Shown here: positions 32,517-43,974 of the stretch, in pieces
Numbering within the stretch: position 1 is the first letter of the stretch
Layout of the letters: each line of letters begins with the position of its first letter
Source of the DNA: Deinococcus rubellus
GTDB taxonomy: Bacteria > Deinococcota > Deinococci > Deinococcales > Deinococcaceae
Length of the DNA stretch: 64,000 nt
Assembly: GCF_025244745.1 (NCBI RefSeq)
Contig: NZ_CP104213.1
Location: 2,804,501-2,868,500 of the forward strand
Direction: 5' to 3'
Notes under the pieces: generated by a model
What the model saw: the letters and a program-made list of their open reading frames with translations, nothing else
What the model was told of the DNA's origin: nothing
The model's database searches: none
Translations under genes and position numbers: made by a program

Positions 32517-34448
32517 TCAGGGCGCTGGCTCCAGCAGCGGCTGAAAGCCCACCGCCACCCGCTCACCGAGCCGCAGGATGGTGATGGCTCCCTGCGGCAG
32601 CGGAATGACCAGCAGGTCGCGCACTGGGGCGGCGGGCGCACCCGCCATCACGGCGCACAGATCGCCCTTGTAATCGCTTCTGAGCGTCACCGGACGGCCC
32701 CTGACCCTCACTGTGATCGGCTGACCCCGGAACAGCAGCAGAGCGTACTGCTCGCCCTCCACCTCCATCAAGCCGCCCTCAGTTCCCTCGTTGTCGATGA
32801 CCGCCAGCGCCTCGACGTGCAGACTCAGGCGCACCAGATCGAGCAGCGCCTCGCCGTGAACGCGGCTGAGCTGCAAGAAGGTGCGCGCCTCGGCGAAGGC
32901 CCGGCTGAGCGCCTCGTCATCGCCCCGAGCCGCGTAGGCCAGCAAGGTCTGTGCACCCTGACGGGCAAAGGTCAGCAGCGTTTCAGGCGGCGCAGAGGCG
33001 TAGCGCTCAGCACTCTGGGCCGAGACCTTCTCAGGGTTGATCTCGCCGCCGCGCAGCCGCTGGGCCACCGCGCGGGCCAGCCGCAAGTGGGTGTAACTCG
33101 CGCTGGGTTCGAGCAGCGCGGCGGTGAGCCGGGCCTCGACGGCCAGCGGAAACAGATCGGTGTGCGTCACCGGGCGCAGTTCCAGGGCCAGGTCGCCGCC
33201 GATGAGTGAGAGGCGCACCGGCTGCCCGGCGAACTGACTCTCCGCGTCGGGCCGCTGGGCCGAGAGGCGCACGATGTTCATACTCCTGGCGGCCCCGGAT
33301 TCGGCCACCTCGCCGGACACCTCGGCCTCGCTCAGCCGCACCTCCCAGCCGGGCTGCGGCTCGGTTTTGCCGACCAGCACCGCTTTCCAGGTGATCGGCT
33401 GGCCGCGCCAGTGCGTCTGCTCGCCACCGGGCAGATGAATGGCCAGCGACAGCGCCTGGGCGCTGGGTTCTGGCAATCGCAGTGCCTGGCTGCGGGCAAA
33501 CAGCAGGCCGTCCAGCAGCGGCCACTCCAGCCCTTGCCCGCCGCTGCTGACCGGAATGACGCTTTCCAGAAATGCCAGCAGCCGACTCGCCGCGCTGCGA
33601 ATGGGCGGGCGCTCAGCAGCGCTACGCGGCGCGTCGGGACCGCGTTGCAGCGCCTGAACCAGCGCCTGGCGGACCTCGAAGCTGAGCTGCTCGTGCTCGG
33701 CGGCCTGTACCTGGGCGTCCATCACGTCGGCCTGGGGACTGCGCGGAAAGGGCGTGTCGGCCAGCTGGGTCAGCGCCGACTTGACCTGGACATAGCGCCT
33801 GGAGAGTTCACCGGCCTGCACGCTGAGCTGCCGGGCCAGGGTGCTGAGCACCTGAGCGGCGATATCGGGGTCGTGCAGCGACGAAAAGGCGTCGTGCAGC
33901 GGCGGCACCGCCGTGCCCGGTCCACCCCGGTCCATGTTCTCGGTCAGGGCGTAGGCCAGCCGGATGGTCGAGAGCCGGGGTTCCTTGAGCCAGATGCGGG
34001 CCTGCTGACGCGCGCGGCTACGCAGATCGGCGTGAAACAACGCCGCACGCAACTGCCCCAGCACTTCCCACTCGTTGCGCTCTCCGGGCGGCGCAGCGGT
34101 GTCGGCGGCGGCCACCTGCTTGGTCTTGAGCTGACCGAGCTGGGTTTTGAGGCTCTCCGGCACGGCACTCAGCTTGCCCAGTTCCAGCTCGCCCATATCC
34201 ATCAGTCCCAGCGCACCTATCTGCTCGCCGTCCATGTGCCGCCCGGTGGGGGTGGTGCCGTTCACGGCAGCCCGCCACAGCCGGTCAGCGGCACGCACCC
34301 GGCGCATCATGACCGGGTCGAGCGACGCCCCGAGCAGATATTCACGCAGTTCGGCGATGCCGCGCTTGCCACCCCTGGGTTCGCGGCCACGCTGCACGTC
34401 CGCCACCTTATATTCAAACAGCTCCACCAGTTCCGCGTCGTGCCTCAC
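32517..34448 (-). CDS. Conserved-looking protein of unknown function, 643 aa
   Basis: Not recognised. The protein starts with GTG (34448) 6 nt after a TATACT -10. There is no signal peptide or membrane segment. The N-terminal 290 residues are helical and charged, with the pattern MRHDAELVELFEYKVADV at the start. The middle and C-terminal thirds mix helical and beta-rich parts (VRLSEAEVSGEV, GDLALELRP; closing GAITILRLGERVAVGFQPL). It is read divergently from the Ser/Thr kinase, sharing a 100-bp control region, so a link to kinase signalling is possible but unproven. Confidence 0.6.
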   Translation of the reverse strand: MRHDAELVELFEYKVADVQRGREPRGGKRGIAELREYLLGASLDPVMMRRVRAADRLWRAAVNGTTPTGRHMDGEQIGALGLMDMGELELGKLSAVPESLKTQLGQLKTKQVAAADTAAPPGERNEWEVLGQLRAALFHADLRSRARQQARIWLKEPRLSTIRLAYALTENMDRGGPGTAVPPLHDAFSSLHDPDIAAQVLSTLARQLSVQAGELSRRYVQVKSALTQLADTPFPRSPQADVMDAQVQAAEHEQLSFEVRQALVQALQRGPDAPRSAAERPPIRSAASRLLAFLESVIPVSSGGQGLEWPLLDGLLFARSQALRLPEPSAQALSLAIHLPGGEQTHWRGQPITWKAVLVGKTEPQPGWEVRLSEAEVSGEVAESGAARSMNIVRLSAQRPDAESQFAGQPVRLSLIGGDLALELRPVTHTDLFPLAVEARLTAALLEPSASYTHLRLARAVAQRLRGGEINPEKVSAQSAERYASAPPETLLTFARQGAQTLLAYAARGDDEALSRAFAEARTFLQLSRVHGEALLDLVRLSLHVEALAVIDNEGTEGGLMEVEGEQYALLLFRGQPITVRVRGRPVTLRSDYKGDLCAVMAGAPAAPVRDLLVIPLPQGAITILRLGERVAVGFQPLLEPAP

Positions 34449-34454
34449 GCGCTC

Positions 34455-34460
34455 AGTATA
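34455..34460 (-). promoter_or_regulatory. -10 element (TATACT) for the 643-aa gene
   Basis: TATACT on the minus strand, 6 nt before the GTG at 34448; supports that start. Confidence 0.55.
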
Positions 34461-34533
34461 GTTTGCCGGGTCTTGCCAACTTCTTTCTCGCGCTGGGGGG
34501 CCGTGTCAGGGCCGCGTGAGAACCTGTCGGTTA

Positions 34534-34539
34534 TAAAGT
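34534..34539 (+). promoter_or_regulatory. -10 element (TAAAGT) before the 17-codon ORF and kinase
   Basis: TAAAGT lies 7 nt before the ATG at 34547; TATAAA at 34532-34537 is an alternative reading of the same AT-rich stretch. Confidence 0.45.
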
Positions 34540-34546
34540 AAAAGAC

Positions 34547-34596
34547 ATGGCTGCTTACCTCGTTCTTGGTCTCCTGATCGACGCCGGGCACAACCG

Positions 34597-34600
<4 letters not shown>
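34547..34600 (+). CDS. 17-codon ORF translationally coupled to the kinase gene
   Basis: ATG at 34547 runs 17 codons (hydrophobic start MAAYLVLGLLIDAG) to TGA at 34598-34600. The kinase GTG at 34597 sits inside this stop as GTGA. No Shine-Dalgarno precedes the GTG, so ribosomes probably reach it by reading the short ORF from a leaderless start. It could be a coupling device rather than a functional peptide. Confidence 0.5.
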
Positions 34601-36621
<2,021 letters not shown>

Positions 36622-36632
36622 AAACTCTCAAC

Positions 36633-36666
36633 TCAACTCTCGGTAAGTCTCAACTCTCGGTAAGTC
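36633..36666. repeat. Tandem 17-bp repeat after the kinase gene
   Basis: TCAACTCTCGGTAAGTC occurs twice back to back (36633-36649 and 36650-36666), just ahead of a hairpin. Confidence 0.8.
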
Positions 36667-36698
36667 CGGGGAGACTGCCTTTGCACGGCTCCCCGGAC
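36664..36698 (+). terminator. Hairpin after the kinase gene
   Basis: GTCCGGGGAG (36664-36673) and CTCCCCGGAC (36689-36698) form a 10-bp stem without a T run. It lies between convergent genes and may terminate both. Confidence 0.5.
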
Positions 36699-36722
36699 CC
36701 GTTGAAGTCGATGGTCAGATCA

Positions 36723-36896
36723 TCAGATAAATAGCGGGGCTTCGGGGTCTTCGCTCTTGACAGAGTCGCGCGGCGGCAGCGACAGCACCCAGGCGGCCAG
36801 GCCCACGCCGATCAGCACGCCCAGGGCCACCAGCAGCGCCGTGGTGTTCTGGTGTTCGCGAATGGCGGACTCCAGTTCGGTTTCCAGTCGGATCAT
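36723..36896 (-). CDS. Small single-pass membrane protein, 57 aa
   Basis: A short ORF starting at ATG 36896, 6 nt after a TATGGT -10, and ending in TGA. It encodes a charged N-terminus (MIRLETELESAIREHQNTT), one hydrophobic helix (ALLVALGVLIGVGLAAWVL) and an acidic tail (KSEDPEAPLFI). Codon use is that of the host, with G/C in third positions. Product layout and promoter make it a real gene; its function is unknown. It is convergent with the kinase. Confidence 0.6.
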   Translation of the reverse strand: MIRLETELESAIREHQNTTALLVALGVLIGVGLAAWVLSLPPRDSVKSEDPEAPLFI

Positions 36897-36902
36897 GCGT
36901 TT

Positions 36903-36908
36903 ACCATA
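36903..36908 (-). promoter_or_regulatory. -10 element (TATGGT) for the 57-aa membrane protein
   Basis: TATGGT on the minus strand, 6 nt before the ATG at 36896. Confidence 0.45.
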
Positions 36909-36947
36909 GCAAACAGGGGCGCGGGCGGGTCCGGCTTCAGCATCGTT

Positions 36948-38058
<1,111 letters not shown>

Positions 38059-38066
<8 letters not shown>

Positions 38067-39129
38067 CCGACGATCCGCCCTGCCGGGCCACGGCCTCGCC
38101 CAGCGCCGACACCAGCTTGAGCAGTTCGGCCAGCACCAGTAGCGCCACGGCAGTCACGACACCGATGGTCACAGTCCACAGCGCCGGAATCTGGCTGCTC
38201 TTGCCCTGCTGCCACAGCACGTAGCCCATACCCAGCGCGCCCAGTACCAGCACCAGTGCCAGCACCCGCACCGTCCAGCGCAGACTGCCCACCGAGCGGG
38301 CCAGGCGGCCCAGCCGGGCCGAGTTGGCAGGCTGCTCATACATCAGCGCCTGTGTCCCGCTGGCAGCGGGCGGCAGTGAGGCGGCTGGCTTTGAAGCGGC
38401 TGGCTGGGATTTGGCCGCTTCCGGTTTGACGGATTCAACTTTGGCCACTTCCAGTTTTGCGACTTCGGGCGATTTGCCGAAAGCGGCATTGGCCGGGCTG
38501 GGGACGCTCACGCCGACCGGGGGCGTGGCCTCGATGCGAATGGCGCTGGGCTTTTGAGAACTGGCCTGGGCTGAAATGGGCTGAGATCCGCCGATCTTGA
38601 CCACCCTGGGGCCACCTTCCAGGGGAGCCTCGGCGGGCGCGTCCTTGCCGAGGCTGATCGGCCCGGCCGCCGCTGATCCCTGGGCAGGCTGTATGCCGAT
38701 CGGCTGTGCCGATGACTGAACCGACACCGCCGGGGGCACGGCAGGAGGCGCGCTGGCCGCCGTCGGCGCGGGCGAGAACATCTTGCTGCCCACGCTCGGC
38801 AGCGGTGAAGTGGGCTGCTGCTTGGCGCGGGCGGTGGTGTCACGCACCGTCTGGAAGAAGCGCTGCACCCGGTTGGGATCGAAACCCAGCAGCGAGGCGG
38901 TGATGCTGGTGCCGCTGGCGGTCTCGACCCGCAAGGTGCCCTGGTGGTCCGAGTGGATACGGCTGATGTCGCGCAGCGTGACCTGCCTCAGCGGACTGGC
39001 GGGGTCAGCGGCCTGATAGAGCAGGAGCATGGGGGTCAGGGCGAAGAACTGCTGTTCGTGATCGAGGCTCGCCAGCGGAGAATCGTTGATCCCCACAGCT
39101 TTGAGCGCTCCTAAAATTCGGTCATTCAT
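38059..39129 (-). CDS. Two-helix membrane protein with N-terminal PH-like domain, unknown function
   Basis: Not recognised as a named family. The first 105 residues ([48 protein letters not shown]) have the strand pattern of a PH-like domain. A Pro/Ala/Ser/Lys-rich linker of about 150 residues follows, then two membrane helices ([21 protein letters not shown] and [20 protein letters not shown]). AAGGAG precedes the ATG. It overlaps lysK by 8 nt, so it is cotranscribed, although a metabolic link is not apparent. Confidence 0.6.
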
Positions 39130-39258
39130 GGCACCACTCCTTCAAGCACGTCGGTTTCCGTCAGCATACCCGACCCTCCCCCCAGGTGGGGGCCACCAGC
39201 TAAAGGCCGCTGAAGCTGACATTCACCCGCCCCCGCCAGCAGGCCGCCAGACTGAGCC

Positions 39259-39486
39259 ATGACACAACCCGGAAAGTACGGCGACACGCCGCTGGGCAAG
39301 AGTGACGAGGAACTCCGTGAAGAGGGGGCCGATGCCCTGACCAATTCTGAGCGCCGACGACACGCCGAGATGGGCAACGACGAGGAAGTGCCGGTGCTCA
39401 TTCCCATTGCCGGAACAAGTTCGCCCGCCGTGGTGGCCGCCGACTCAGTGCTGCCCGACACCCAGGAACGGAGGGAGGAATCATGA
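39259..39486 (+). CDS. Small hydrophilic protein, tandem family copy 1
   Basis: 75 residues, highly charged, with no hydrophobic core. The N-terminal half KYGDTPLGKSDEELREEGAD, followed by ALTNSERRRH, is nearly the same as in the next gene; the C-terminal halves (VPVLIPI in this copy) are less alike. The stop overlaps the next start as ATGA. Probably disordered in isolation. No function can be read from the sequence. Confidence 0.65.
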   Translation: MTQPGKYGDTPLGKSDEELREEGADALTNSERRRHAEMGNDEEVPVLIPIAGTSSPAVVAADSVLPDTQERREES

Positions 39487-39719
39487 CCGAACACGGCAGG
39501 TACGGCGACACGCCGCTGGGCAAGAGCGACGAGGAACTGCGTGAGGAGGGAGCCGACGCCCAGACCAATTCCGAGCGCCAGCACGGCGCGGCGGCGGGCA
39601 GCGAGGCTGAGCCCCCAATAGTGGTACCGATTATGACCAACGCCATGGAAGGTCAGGTCAATCCGGGCCTGGTCGTGTCCGACGCCGACTTGAAAGACGA
39701 ACTGCGCGACGAGCACTGA
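39483..39719 (+). CDS. Small hydrophilic protein, tandem family copy 2
   Basis: 78 residues, sharing RYGDTPLGKSDEELREEGAD and a PIVVPI motif with copy 1. The two are products of tandem duplication and form a coupled pair. A third, decayed copy lies just past the terminator. Function is unknown. Confidence 0.65.
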   Translation: MTEHGRYGDTPLGKSDEELREEGADAQTNSERQHGAAAGSEAEPPIVVPIMTNAMEGQVNPGLVVSDADLKDELRDEH

Positions 39720-39730
39720 GCACCCCTATG

Positions 39731-39762
39731 AAGGCCCTGGCACAACCTTCTGCCAGGGCCTT
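39731..39762 (+). terminator. Terminator of the small tandem genes
   Basis: AAGGCCCTGGCA (39731-39742), loop of 8 nt, TGCCAGGGCCTT (39751-39762), then TCTC. 12-bp perfect stem. Confidence 0.8.
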
Positions 39763-39774
39763 CTCACGTGCTGA

Positions 39775-39926
39775 GCCGACGCCCTGACCGAGAACGAACA
39801 TCACCACTGTACCGAGATGAACAGCAGACCTGTCCCAGTGTGCCGGACATCGCGGTTCCGGCCCTGATCAATACCGAGATGGACCCGGAACCTAGTGAGC
39901 GCCGTCTATGCGGCGAAAACGACTGA
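39775..39926 (+). pseudogene. Decayed third copy of the small tandem family
   Basis: One frame gives ADALTENEHHHCTEM then PVPV, matching ADALTNSERRRHAEM and VPVLIPI of copy 1. A frameshift then moves the reading to IAVPALINTEMDPEP up to TGA at 39924. There is no start codon and the frame is broken, so it is a relic. Confidence 0.5.
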
Positions 39927-39932
39927 CCACAC

Positions 39933-40389
39933 CTAGAGTTCTCTGGGCCGGAACGCCACCGCCTCGGCCAGATGCACCTCACGGATGTCGGGACTGCCGC
40001 CGAGGTCGGCCACCGTGCGGGCCAGCCTGAGGACCCGGTCATGGCCGCGCCCGGTGAGGCCGAGTTGCCGAGCCGCCGAGGCCATGAAGGCGGCGGGACC
40101 CTGCGCCAGCGGCGCGTGGTGGCGCAGCGCCTGACCGATCAGCAGGCTGTTGCGCTCGCCCTGACGCGCCAGCATCACGTCGCGGGCCGCCTGAACGCGG
40201 GCGCGCACCGGGGCGCTGCGCTCGGGCATGCCTGCCCGCGTGAGTTCGTCTACCGTCAGCCGGGGCACGCTCACGCGCAGGTCAATGCGGTCGAGCAGCG
40301 GGCCGCTGAGCCGGGCGGCGTAGCGATTTCGGGTCAGCGGCGAGCAGGTGCAGGCTTTCTCAGGATCACCGAGATGACCGCAGGGGCAC
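39933..40389 (-). pseudogene. comM: comM, C-terminal fragment (interrupted by island)
   Basis: This part encodes [35 protein letters not shown] and AVAFRPREL, the C-terminal third of the ComM/YifB Mg-chelatase-like helicase. The reading frame is intact but has no start of its own. ComM is a hexameric helicase that helps branch migration in natural transformation. Its N-terminal part is at 46593-47640. Subtracting one copy of the shared 8 bp, the two parts total 1497 bp, exactly 499 codons, so the gene was intact until the island entered. Confidence 0.9.
40382..40389. repeat. 8-bp direct repeat at left end of the comM island
   Basis: AGGGGCAC, repeated at 46593-46600. Removing the island and one copy restores the comM frame. 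Confidence 0.8.
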
Positions 40390-40858
40390 CCGTGCAGATC
40401 GCAATCCAAAGCTGTCTGGACGGGGGTTCTCCACCACTTGACCCCACTTCTCCCCTTCTCTGCCAGCCGACTACAACTTGCACACCTTCACGCTGCACGC
40501 CGAAGCCAGCACACGGGCAGGAACGAAACTGCGAAGTCCGCCCGTCCCGCCGAAACCAGTCTCGAAGACGTGGCCTTGAACCGTCACGTTGTCCAGGAGG
40601 CTGGCCGTTGGCAAGCCAACGCTCCTGGCAGAGTTGGAGTTCAGTCGATTTTGCGCAAGTGGAGTTAAGCCTCGAGCATAGAAGACACGACCACGACGCC
40701 CTGCAGAACCTTCAAGACCGAATATAAGTGAGAAGCCGTCCAGCCAGTCAGCAACCTGAAATGACAGTCATGCAAGCTGCCTAACATCTCGGAATCGGCA
40801 TTTTTACCTTAATGGCTTAGCCACAACTGTGCAGGACCGGGAGAACGCCGATCTATTT
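40390..40858. other. Left island segment without recognisable gene
   Basis: 469 bp between comM and the IS982 copy. It begins with the island-end sequence also found at 43975-44047. Short frames are open but none resembles a known protein, and lower GC in the right half suggests foreign origin. Confidence 0.5.
40395..40470 (+). repeat. Island-end repeat, copy A
   Basis: About 75 bp similar to 43975-44047: GCAATCCAAAGCTGTCTGGA against ACAATCCGAAGCTGTCTGGA, then CCACCACTT and CTGCCAGCCGA in both. Confidence 0.65.
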
Positions 40859-41734
40859 ACCGCAAATAGGGGTTGACAACTGATGAGCAGGTATGAAAAA
40901 GGGACGGTGTTATGGGCCGTCCCGATCTCAGTTTACCGCCGATCCCCAGCAGCTTTCAGCGCCTCACGACCTGGCTGAGCCCACAGATGCCAGAGAAATT
41001 GATCCATCGCCACGAGAAAATTTCGGATGCACAATTGGTGGCCGTCGCGGTGCTCCAGCACCTCCATAAAGCGGTGTATTTCAGCCGCTGGTGGGCGATG
41101 TTGAAGACCAATTTCTTTCCGTGGTTCCCCTCAGAAGTCCAGGCGCGGGTGCGCCTGGAGCGCTTGACACCCGTCATTGAGCGCGTGAGCGTTGAAGTCG
41201 AGCAACTCGACTTCAGTGTGATCGATTCCGCACCGCTGCCCACTTGCCTCTTCAAGCGGGCAAAACGCTGCAAATTTCCAGGTGCCGCGTATGGGTTTAG
41301 CACCGCTGGGATGGTGTATGGATACAAGGTACATGCCTGGACGACGCTGAACGGCAAGATTGCCAAATATGAACTGCACCCAGCCAACGTCCACGACTTC
41401 GTCGTTGGCTGTGAGATGAATGTTGACTGGCCCGCCTTTGGTGGGCCAAAGCAAATTGGGGACAAGGGCTATCAATCTGGAACGTACCGCACACCGCCGA
41501 AAACGAACGCCAAGACGCCGGACCCGCGTTGGAAGGAAGAGTATGCTGCCGCCCGCAAGATCATCGAATCGGCCTTGTCCGTTCTCGTGGGCGCGGGGTT
41601 GCGCTGGGGGCAGGTCAAAACCAAGTTGAGCTTGCGGCGGAAAGTCGCCCTGGCCGTGCTCGGCTACAATCTCAAGTTTCGTGATATCGACCTTTCACCA
41701 TAATCCGATGCTCAGGTCAACCCCTATTCGCGGT
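40859..41734 (+). mobile_element. IS982-family insertion sequence
   Basis: 876 bp bounded by 19-bp inverted repeats ACCGCAAATAGGGGTTGAC (40859-40877) and its near-complement (41716-41734, one mismatch). TATTT on both sides is a likely target duplication. The right end touches the last codon of the methyltransferase gene. Confidence 0.8.
40912..41703 (+). CDS. IS982-family transposase
   Basis: DDE transposase of 263 residues. Candidate catalytic residues: Asp105 in SVIDSAPLP, Asp in [10 protein letters not shown] and Glu in [10 protein letters not shown]. The [16 protein letters not shown] and YGYKVHAW stretches are typical of the family. The frame is complete and the inverted repeats are good, so the copy may be active. 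Confidence 0.82.
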   Translation: MGRPDLSLPPIPSSFQRLTTWLSPQMPEKLIHRHEKISDAQLVAVAVLQHLHKAVYFSRWWAMLKTNFFPWFPSEVQARVRLERLTPVIERVSVEVEQLDFSVIDSAPLPTCLFKRAKRCKFPGAAYGFSTAGMVYGYKVHAWTTLNGKIAKYELHPANVHDFVVGCEMNVDWPAFGGPKQIGDKGYQSGTYRTPPKTNAKTPDPRWKEEYAAARKIIESALSVLVGAGLRWGQVKTKLSLRRKVALAVLGYNLKFRDIDLSP

Positions 41735-42345
41735 TATTTTACAAGCAGAGTTTTGACAACAAGAGCATTCAACCAGCGCTCTTCTTTTCGGCCAGGCCGT
41801 ATGTCAGCCGTGATCCAAGATTGACTCAGCCTGAGCGTGGCCGTGCCCCGCACCACAGCCTCAAGGAGGGTCTCATTGAGGTCAGTAAATCGGCGGGTGC
41901 CGCGCAGCATTTCCCCTTGACCGTATTTGAATGACGCATAGAGCACCCCTGTAGGTTTGAGTGCCCGTTCTATTCGTTGGAACACCCCCGGTAGCTCAGG
42001 TCGCGGCACATGGAGCAGGGAGGCACACGCCCAAATACCGTCATACTTGGCTTCCCCCTCAAGATCCTGAAAACGGGCCTGTGGTACATACTGGCCCAGC
42101 CGGAGGCTGGCACGGCGGGCCATCTCGTGGCTGGCGTCGAAGGCATCGACGCTGTACCCACGCTGCCCAAAGGCCAGGGCATCACGGCCAGGTCCACAAC
42201 CTGCATCAAGGATGGAGGCAGAGGAAGGCAGGCGCGACAGAAATGGCGCGTAGAGCCCTTCCATATCGAGGTGAAGGGTCTGGTCTTCAAAAGTCTCGGC
42301 GTGCTGATCGTAATACGACGCCTCAGGCGACGGGGGTATGCACAT
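41734..42345 (-). CDS. SAM-dependent methyltransferase paired with the HNH gene
   Basis: 203 residues from ATG 42345. Class I Rossmann methyltransferase: motif I ILDAGCGPGRDALAFG, acidic residue in SVDAFDASHEM, and later YDGIWACASLLHVPRPEL and GVLYASFKYGQGE. It lacks the DPPY or NPPF motif of DNA amino-methyltransferases and looks like the TehB/small-molecule type. The start lies 23 bp inside the HNH gene, so the two are coupled. The stop lies at the IS982 boundary; without the IS the same codon would still be a stop (TAG instead of TAA), so the protein is intact. Confidence 0.82.
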   Translation of the reverse strand: MCIPPSPEASYYDQHAETFEDQTLHLDMEGLYAPFLSRLPSSASILDAGCGPGRDALAFGQRGYSVDAFDASHEMARRASLRLGQYVPQARFQDLEGEAKYDGIWACASLLHVPRPELPGVFQRIERALKPTGVLYASFKYGQGEMLRGTRRFTDLNETLLEAVVRGTATLRLSQSWITADIRPGRKEERWLNALVVKTLLVK

Positions 42346-43357
42346 AGGCAGGTCTCCAACGGTGAACGAGGTGCTGAACGGCCTCAAGCTCGATTGAGCG
42401 CAGAAACATCAGTCGTTCAGCTTCACTGCTCCCAGTCTGATTGATCAATGTCTCTCGCAACGGGTGATGACTTTGGATCAGGTAGCTGTTTCTCCGGTGC
42501 AGTTTTTCAATCAGCTCCGGTGCTGGCACACGGGCGAATTTTCCACTTTCTCCCCGATTGCAGCTCTGGCAGGCGAGGACCAGATTCCAGATGCCGTCCA
42601 CTGGCAACCTGCTCCCCCGGGTCTTCAGGACATGCGGAAAGAAATGATCGACCTCAGCCTGTATCGAGGAATCGAGAGCGGCCAGCCCTATCTCCTGCTG
42701 GCAGTAGAAACAGTGTCCCTTCTGGTAACCATTGAGTGAGTCCCTCACGCCTGTCAGGTCAATTCTGCGCCGCTGGCGATCAACGAGAAACAACTGTCCG
42801 AGCGTGCTGTCCACCTGAATATTCAGGACGGCTGCGGGCAGCTCCAGACTCCAGGCGTGTTCGACCAGACGCCACCTGGCCTCGACTTCCTGCGGAAGAC
42901 TCGCGTACTGCACCCTGCGGACTTCAGGGAGGGCGAGAAGTTCTTGCGTCAGCAGCAGTCCGCCTCTGGAGCGCCGTTCGTCGACGAAAAACCTTACGGG
43001 CACTTCACTCTGGTTGACGATGTGAAACGCGTCAATGACATTGTTGAAACCGAGACGGACGGTGGCGAGCAGCAAGTCTTCCCGGCTCAGGCCGCCTTGA
43101 AGATGCGCCCGGCAAGCCGTCAGGAATTTGCTGCTCTCAGAAGTCCCTTGTCTGTCGACCGTCCGGAGGTGTTCAAGGAGAAGGTCAGTGAAGGGGCCAG
43201 CCAACTCCTCAAGGGAGACAACACTCCGCCCCTCAGCCGCGAGGCCAAGAAGTGCGGCTGCGAGAGCAAATTTGTACGACGCCACATTCCGTCCGAACAG
43301 GATGATCGAACGAAAATAGGTCTCGGGAGAGGCCTCCAGCGCGGTAAAGGCAGGCAT
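42323..43357 (-). CDS. HNH endonuclease-domain protein
   Basis: 344 residues. The N-terminal 200 residues are helical and unassigned, beginning near FRSIILFGRNVASYKFALA. The HNH domain at about 213-275 has the zinc pairs Cys216-Cys219 (GHCFYCQQ) and Cys263-Cys266 (ACQSCNRGE), the catalytic-type Asp237-His238 in EVDHFFPH, and Asn258. All key residues are kept, so nuclease activity is plausible. It is the first gene of a two-gene unit with the methyltransferase. Codon use is less GC-biased than in core genes, consistent with transfer. Confidence 0.82.
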   Translation of the reverse strand: MPAFTALEASPETYFRSIILFGRNVASYKFALAAALLGLAAEGRSVVSLEELAGPFTDLLLEHLRTVDRQGTSESSKFLTACRAHLQGGLSREDLLLATVRLGFNNVIDAFHIVNQSEVPVRFFVDERRSRGGLLLTQELLALPEVRRVQYASLPQEVEARWRLVEHAWSLELPAAVLNIQVDSTLGQLFLVDRQRRRIDLTGVRDSLNGYQKGHCFYCQQEIGLAALDSSIQAEVDHFFPHVLKTRGSRLPVDGIWNLVLACQSCNRGESGKFARVPAPELIEKLHRRNSYLIQSHHPLRETLINQTGSSEAERLMFLRSIELEAVQHLVHRWRPAYVHTPVA

Positions 43358-43365
43358 GCAACCGG

Positions 43366-43371
43366 AGTATA
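43366..43371 (-). promoter_or_regulatory. -10 element (TATACT) for the HNH-methyltransferase pair
   Basis: TATACT on the minus strand, 8 nt before the ATG at 43357. No ribosome-binding site is seen. Confidence 0.5.
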
Positions 43372-43462
43372 GAAGCTGGCTTGCACTCAGTGATTGCGCT
43401 TGGAACGCAGCGCATTCTGCAGGCAGCTTCAGGCCGCCTGTATGCTCAGCACTCGACAGTCG

Positions 43463-43695
43463 TCAGGGCCGCTTGGCGCGCTTCATCAGGCGTGCTGTGC
43501 AGGCCCGGCAGATCAGCGGTCGGGTGACAAGCATGCAGAACTTCACCATACCTTCCTTTAACTCACAGCGGTTCCACAGGCCCGTCACCAGCAACGGTGA
43601 CCCGTCGAGCCGACCCAGGCGGGTCTTCCGTTTTTTCCTGTCGACAATAGGCCACTCGTAGAACGTGGACATGGAATCACGCAGCGCTGCGTCTA
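43463..43695 (-). pseudogene. Remnant of SRAP (SOS-associated peptidase, YedK/HMCES) gene
   Basis: A frame of 69 codons reads STFYEWPIVDRKKRKTR, RLDGSPLLVTGLWNR and CMLVTRP, the order of the SRAP pattern FYEW, DG-P--AGLW-R and -TRP. Just upstream RCVIP appears in another frame, matching the conserved segment before FYEW, so at least one frameshift is present. The N-terminal catalytic Cys and the later HDRMP motif are missing. SRAP proteins crosslink to abasic sites in single-stranded DNA. Relic only. Confidence 0.5.
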
Positions 43696-43768
43696 GATGG
43701 TGGTCTGGTCCTAAAGGCGCGGCTCTCCATCAGCGTCTCAATGCAGGCGTTGAGCATTGCATATTTGT

Positions 43769-43915
43769 TTAGCTCGGCTGCGTCCATACTGGCAGGTACA
43801 ACACGTCGCCGGGAGACAATTTCGGGTCCGGCAGGATGGCGGCGTTCTGATTGTAGGCCAGGCCCACGCCCAGACTGGCCAGTGTCAGGGTCAGTAGAAG
43901 CGATTTCAGTTTCTC
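43769..43915 (-). pseudogene. Fragment of a small exported protein gene
   Basis: Minus-strand frame KLKSLLLTLTLASLGVGLAY then NAAILPDPKLSPGDVLYLPV looks like a signal peptide and mature start, but there is no start codon in frame and TAA follows at 43769. It resembles the N-terminus of small secreted proteins with a DPxLxPG motif. Treated as a relic. Confidence 0.4.
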
Positions 43916-43974
43916 AGTCTGGCAGCTTGCGGTGACGGAGAGCTGGAGTGGGTTGAGATCAGGCTGGAAGAAGA

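Noticed and set aside
41734..43357. Classical type II restriction-modification pair
   Set aside because: The methyltransferase lacks DPPY/NPPY or C5 motifs and resembles small-molecule enzymes.
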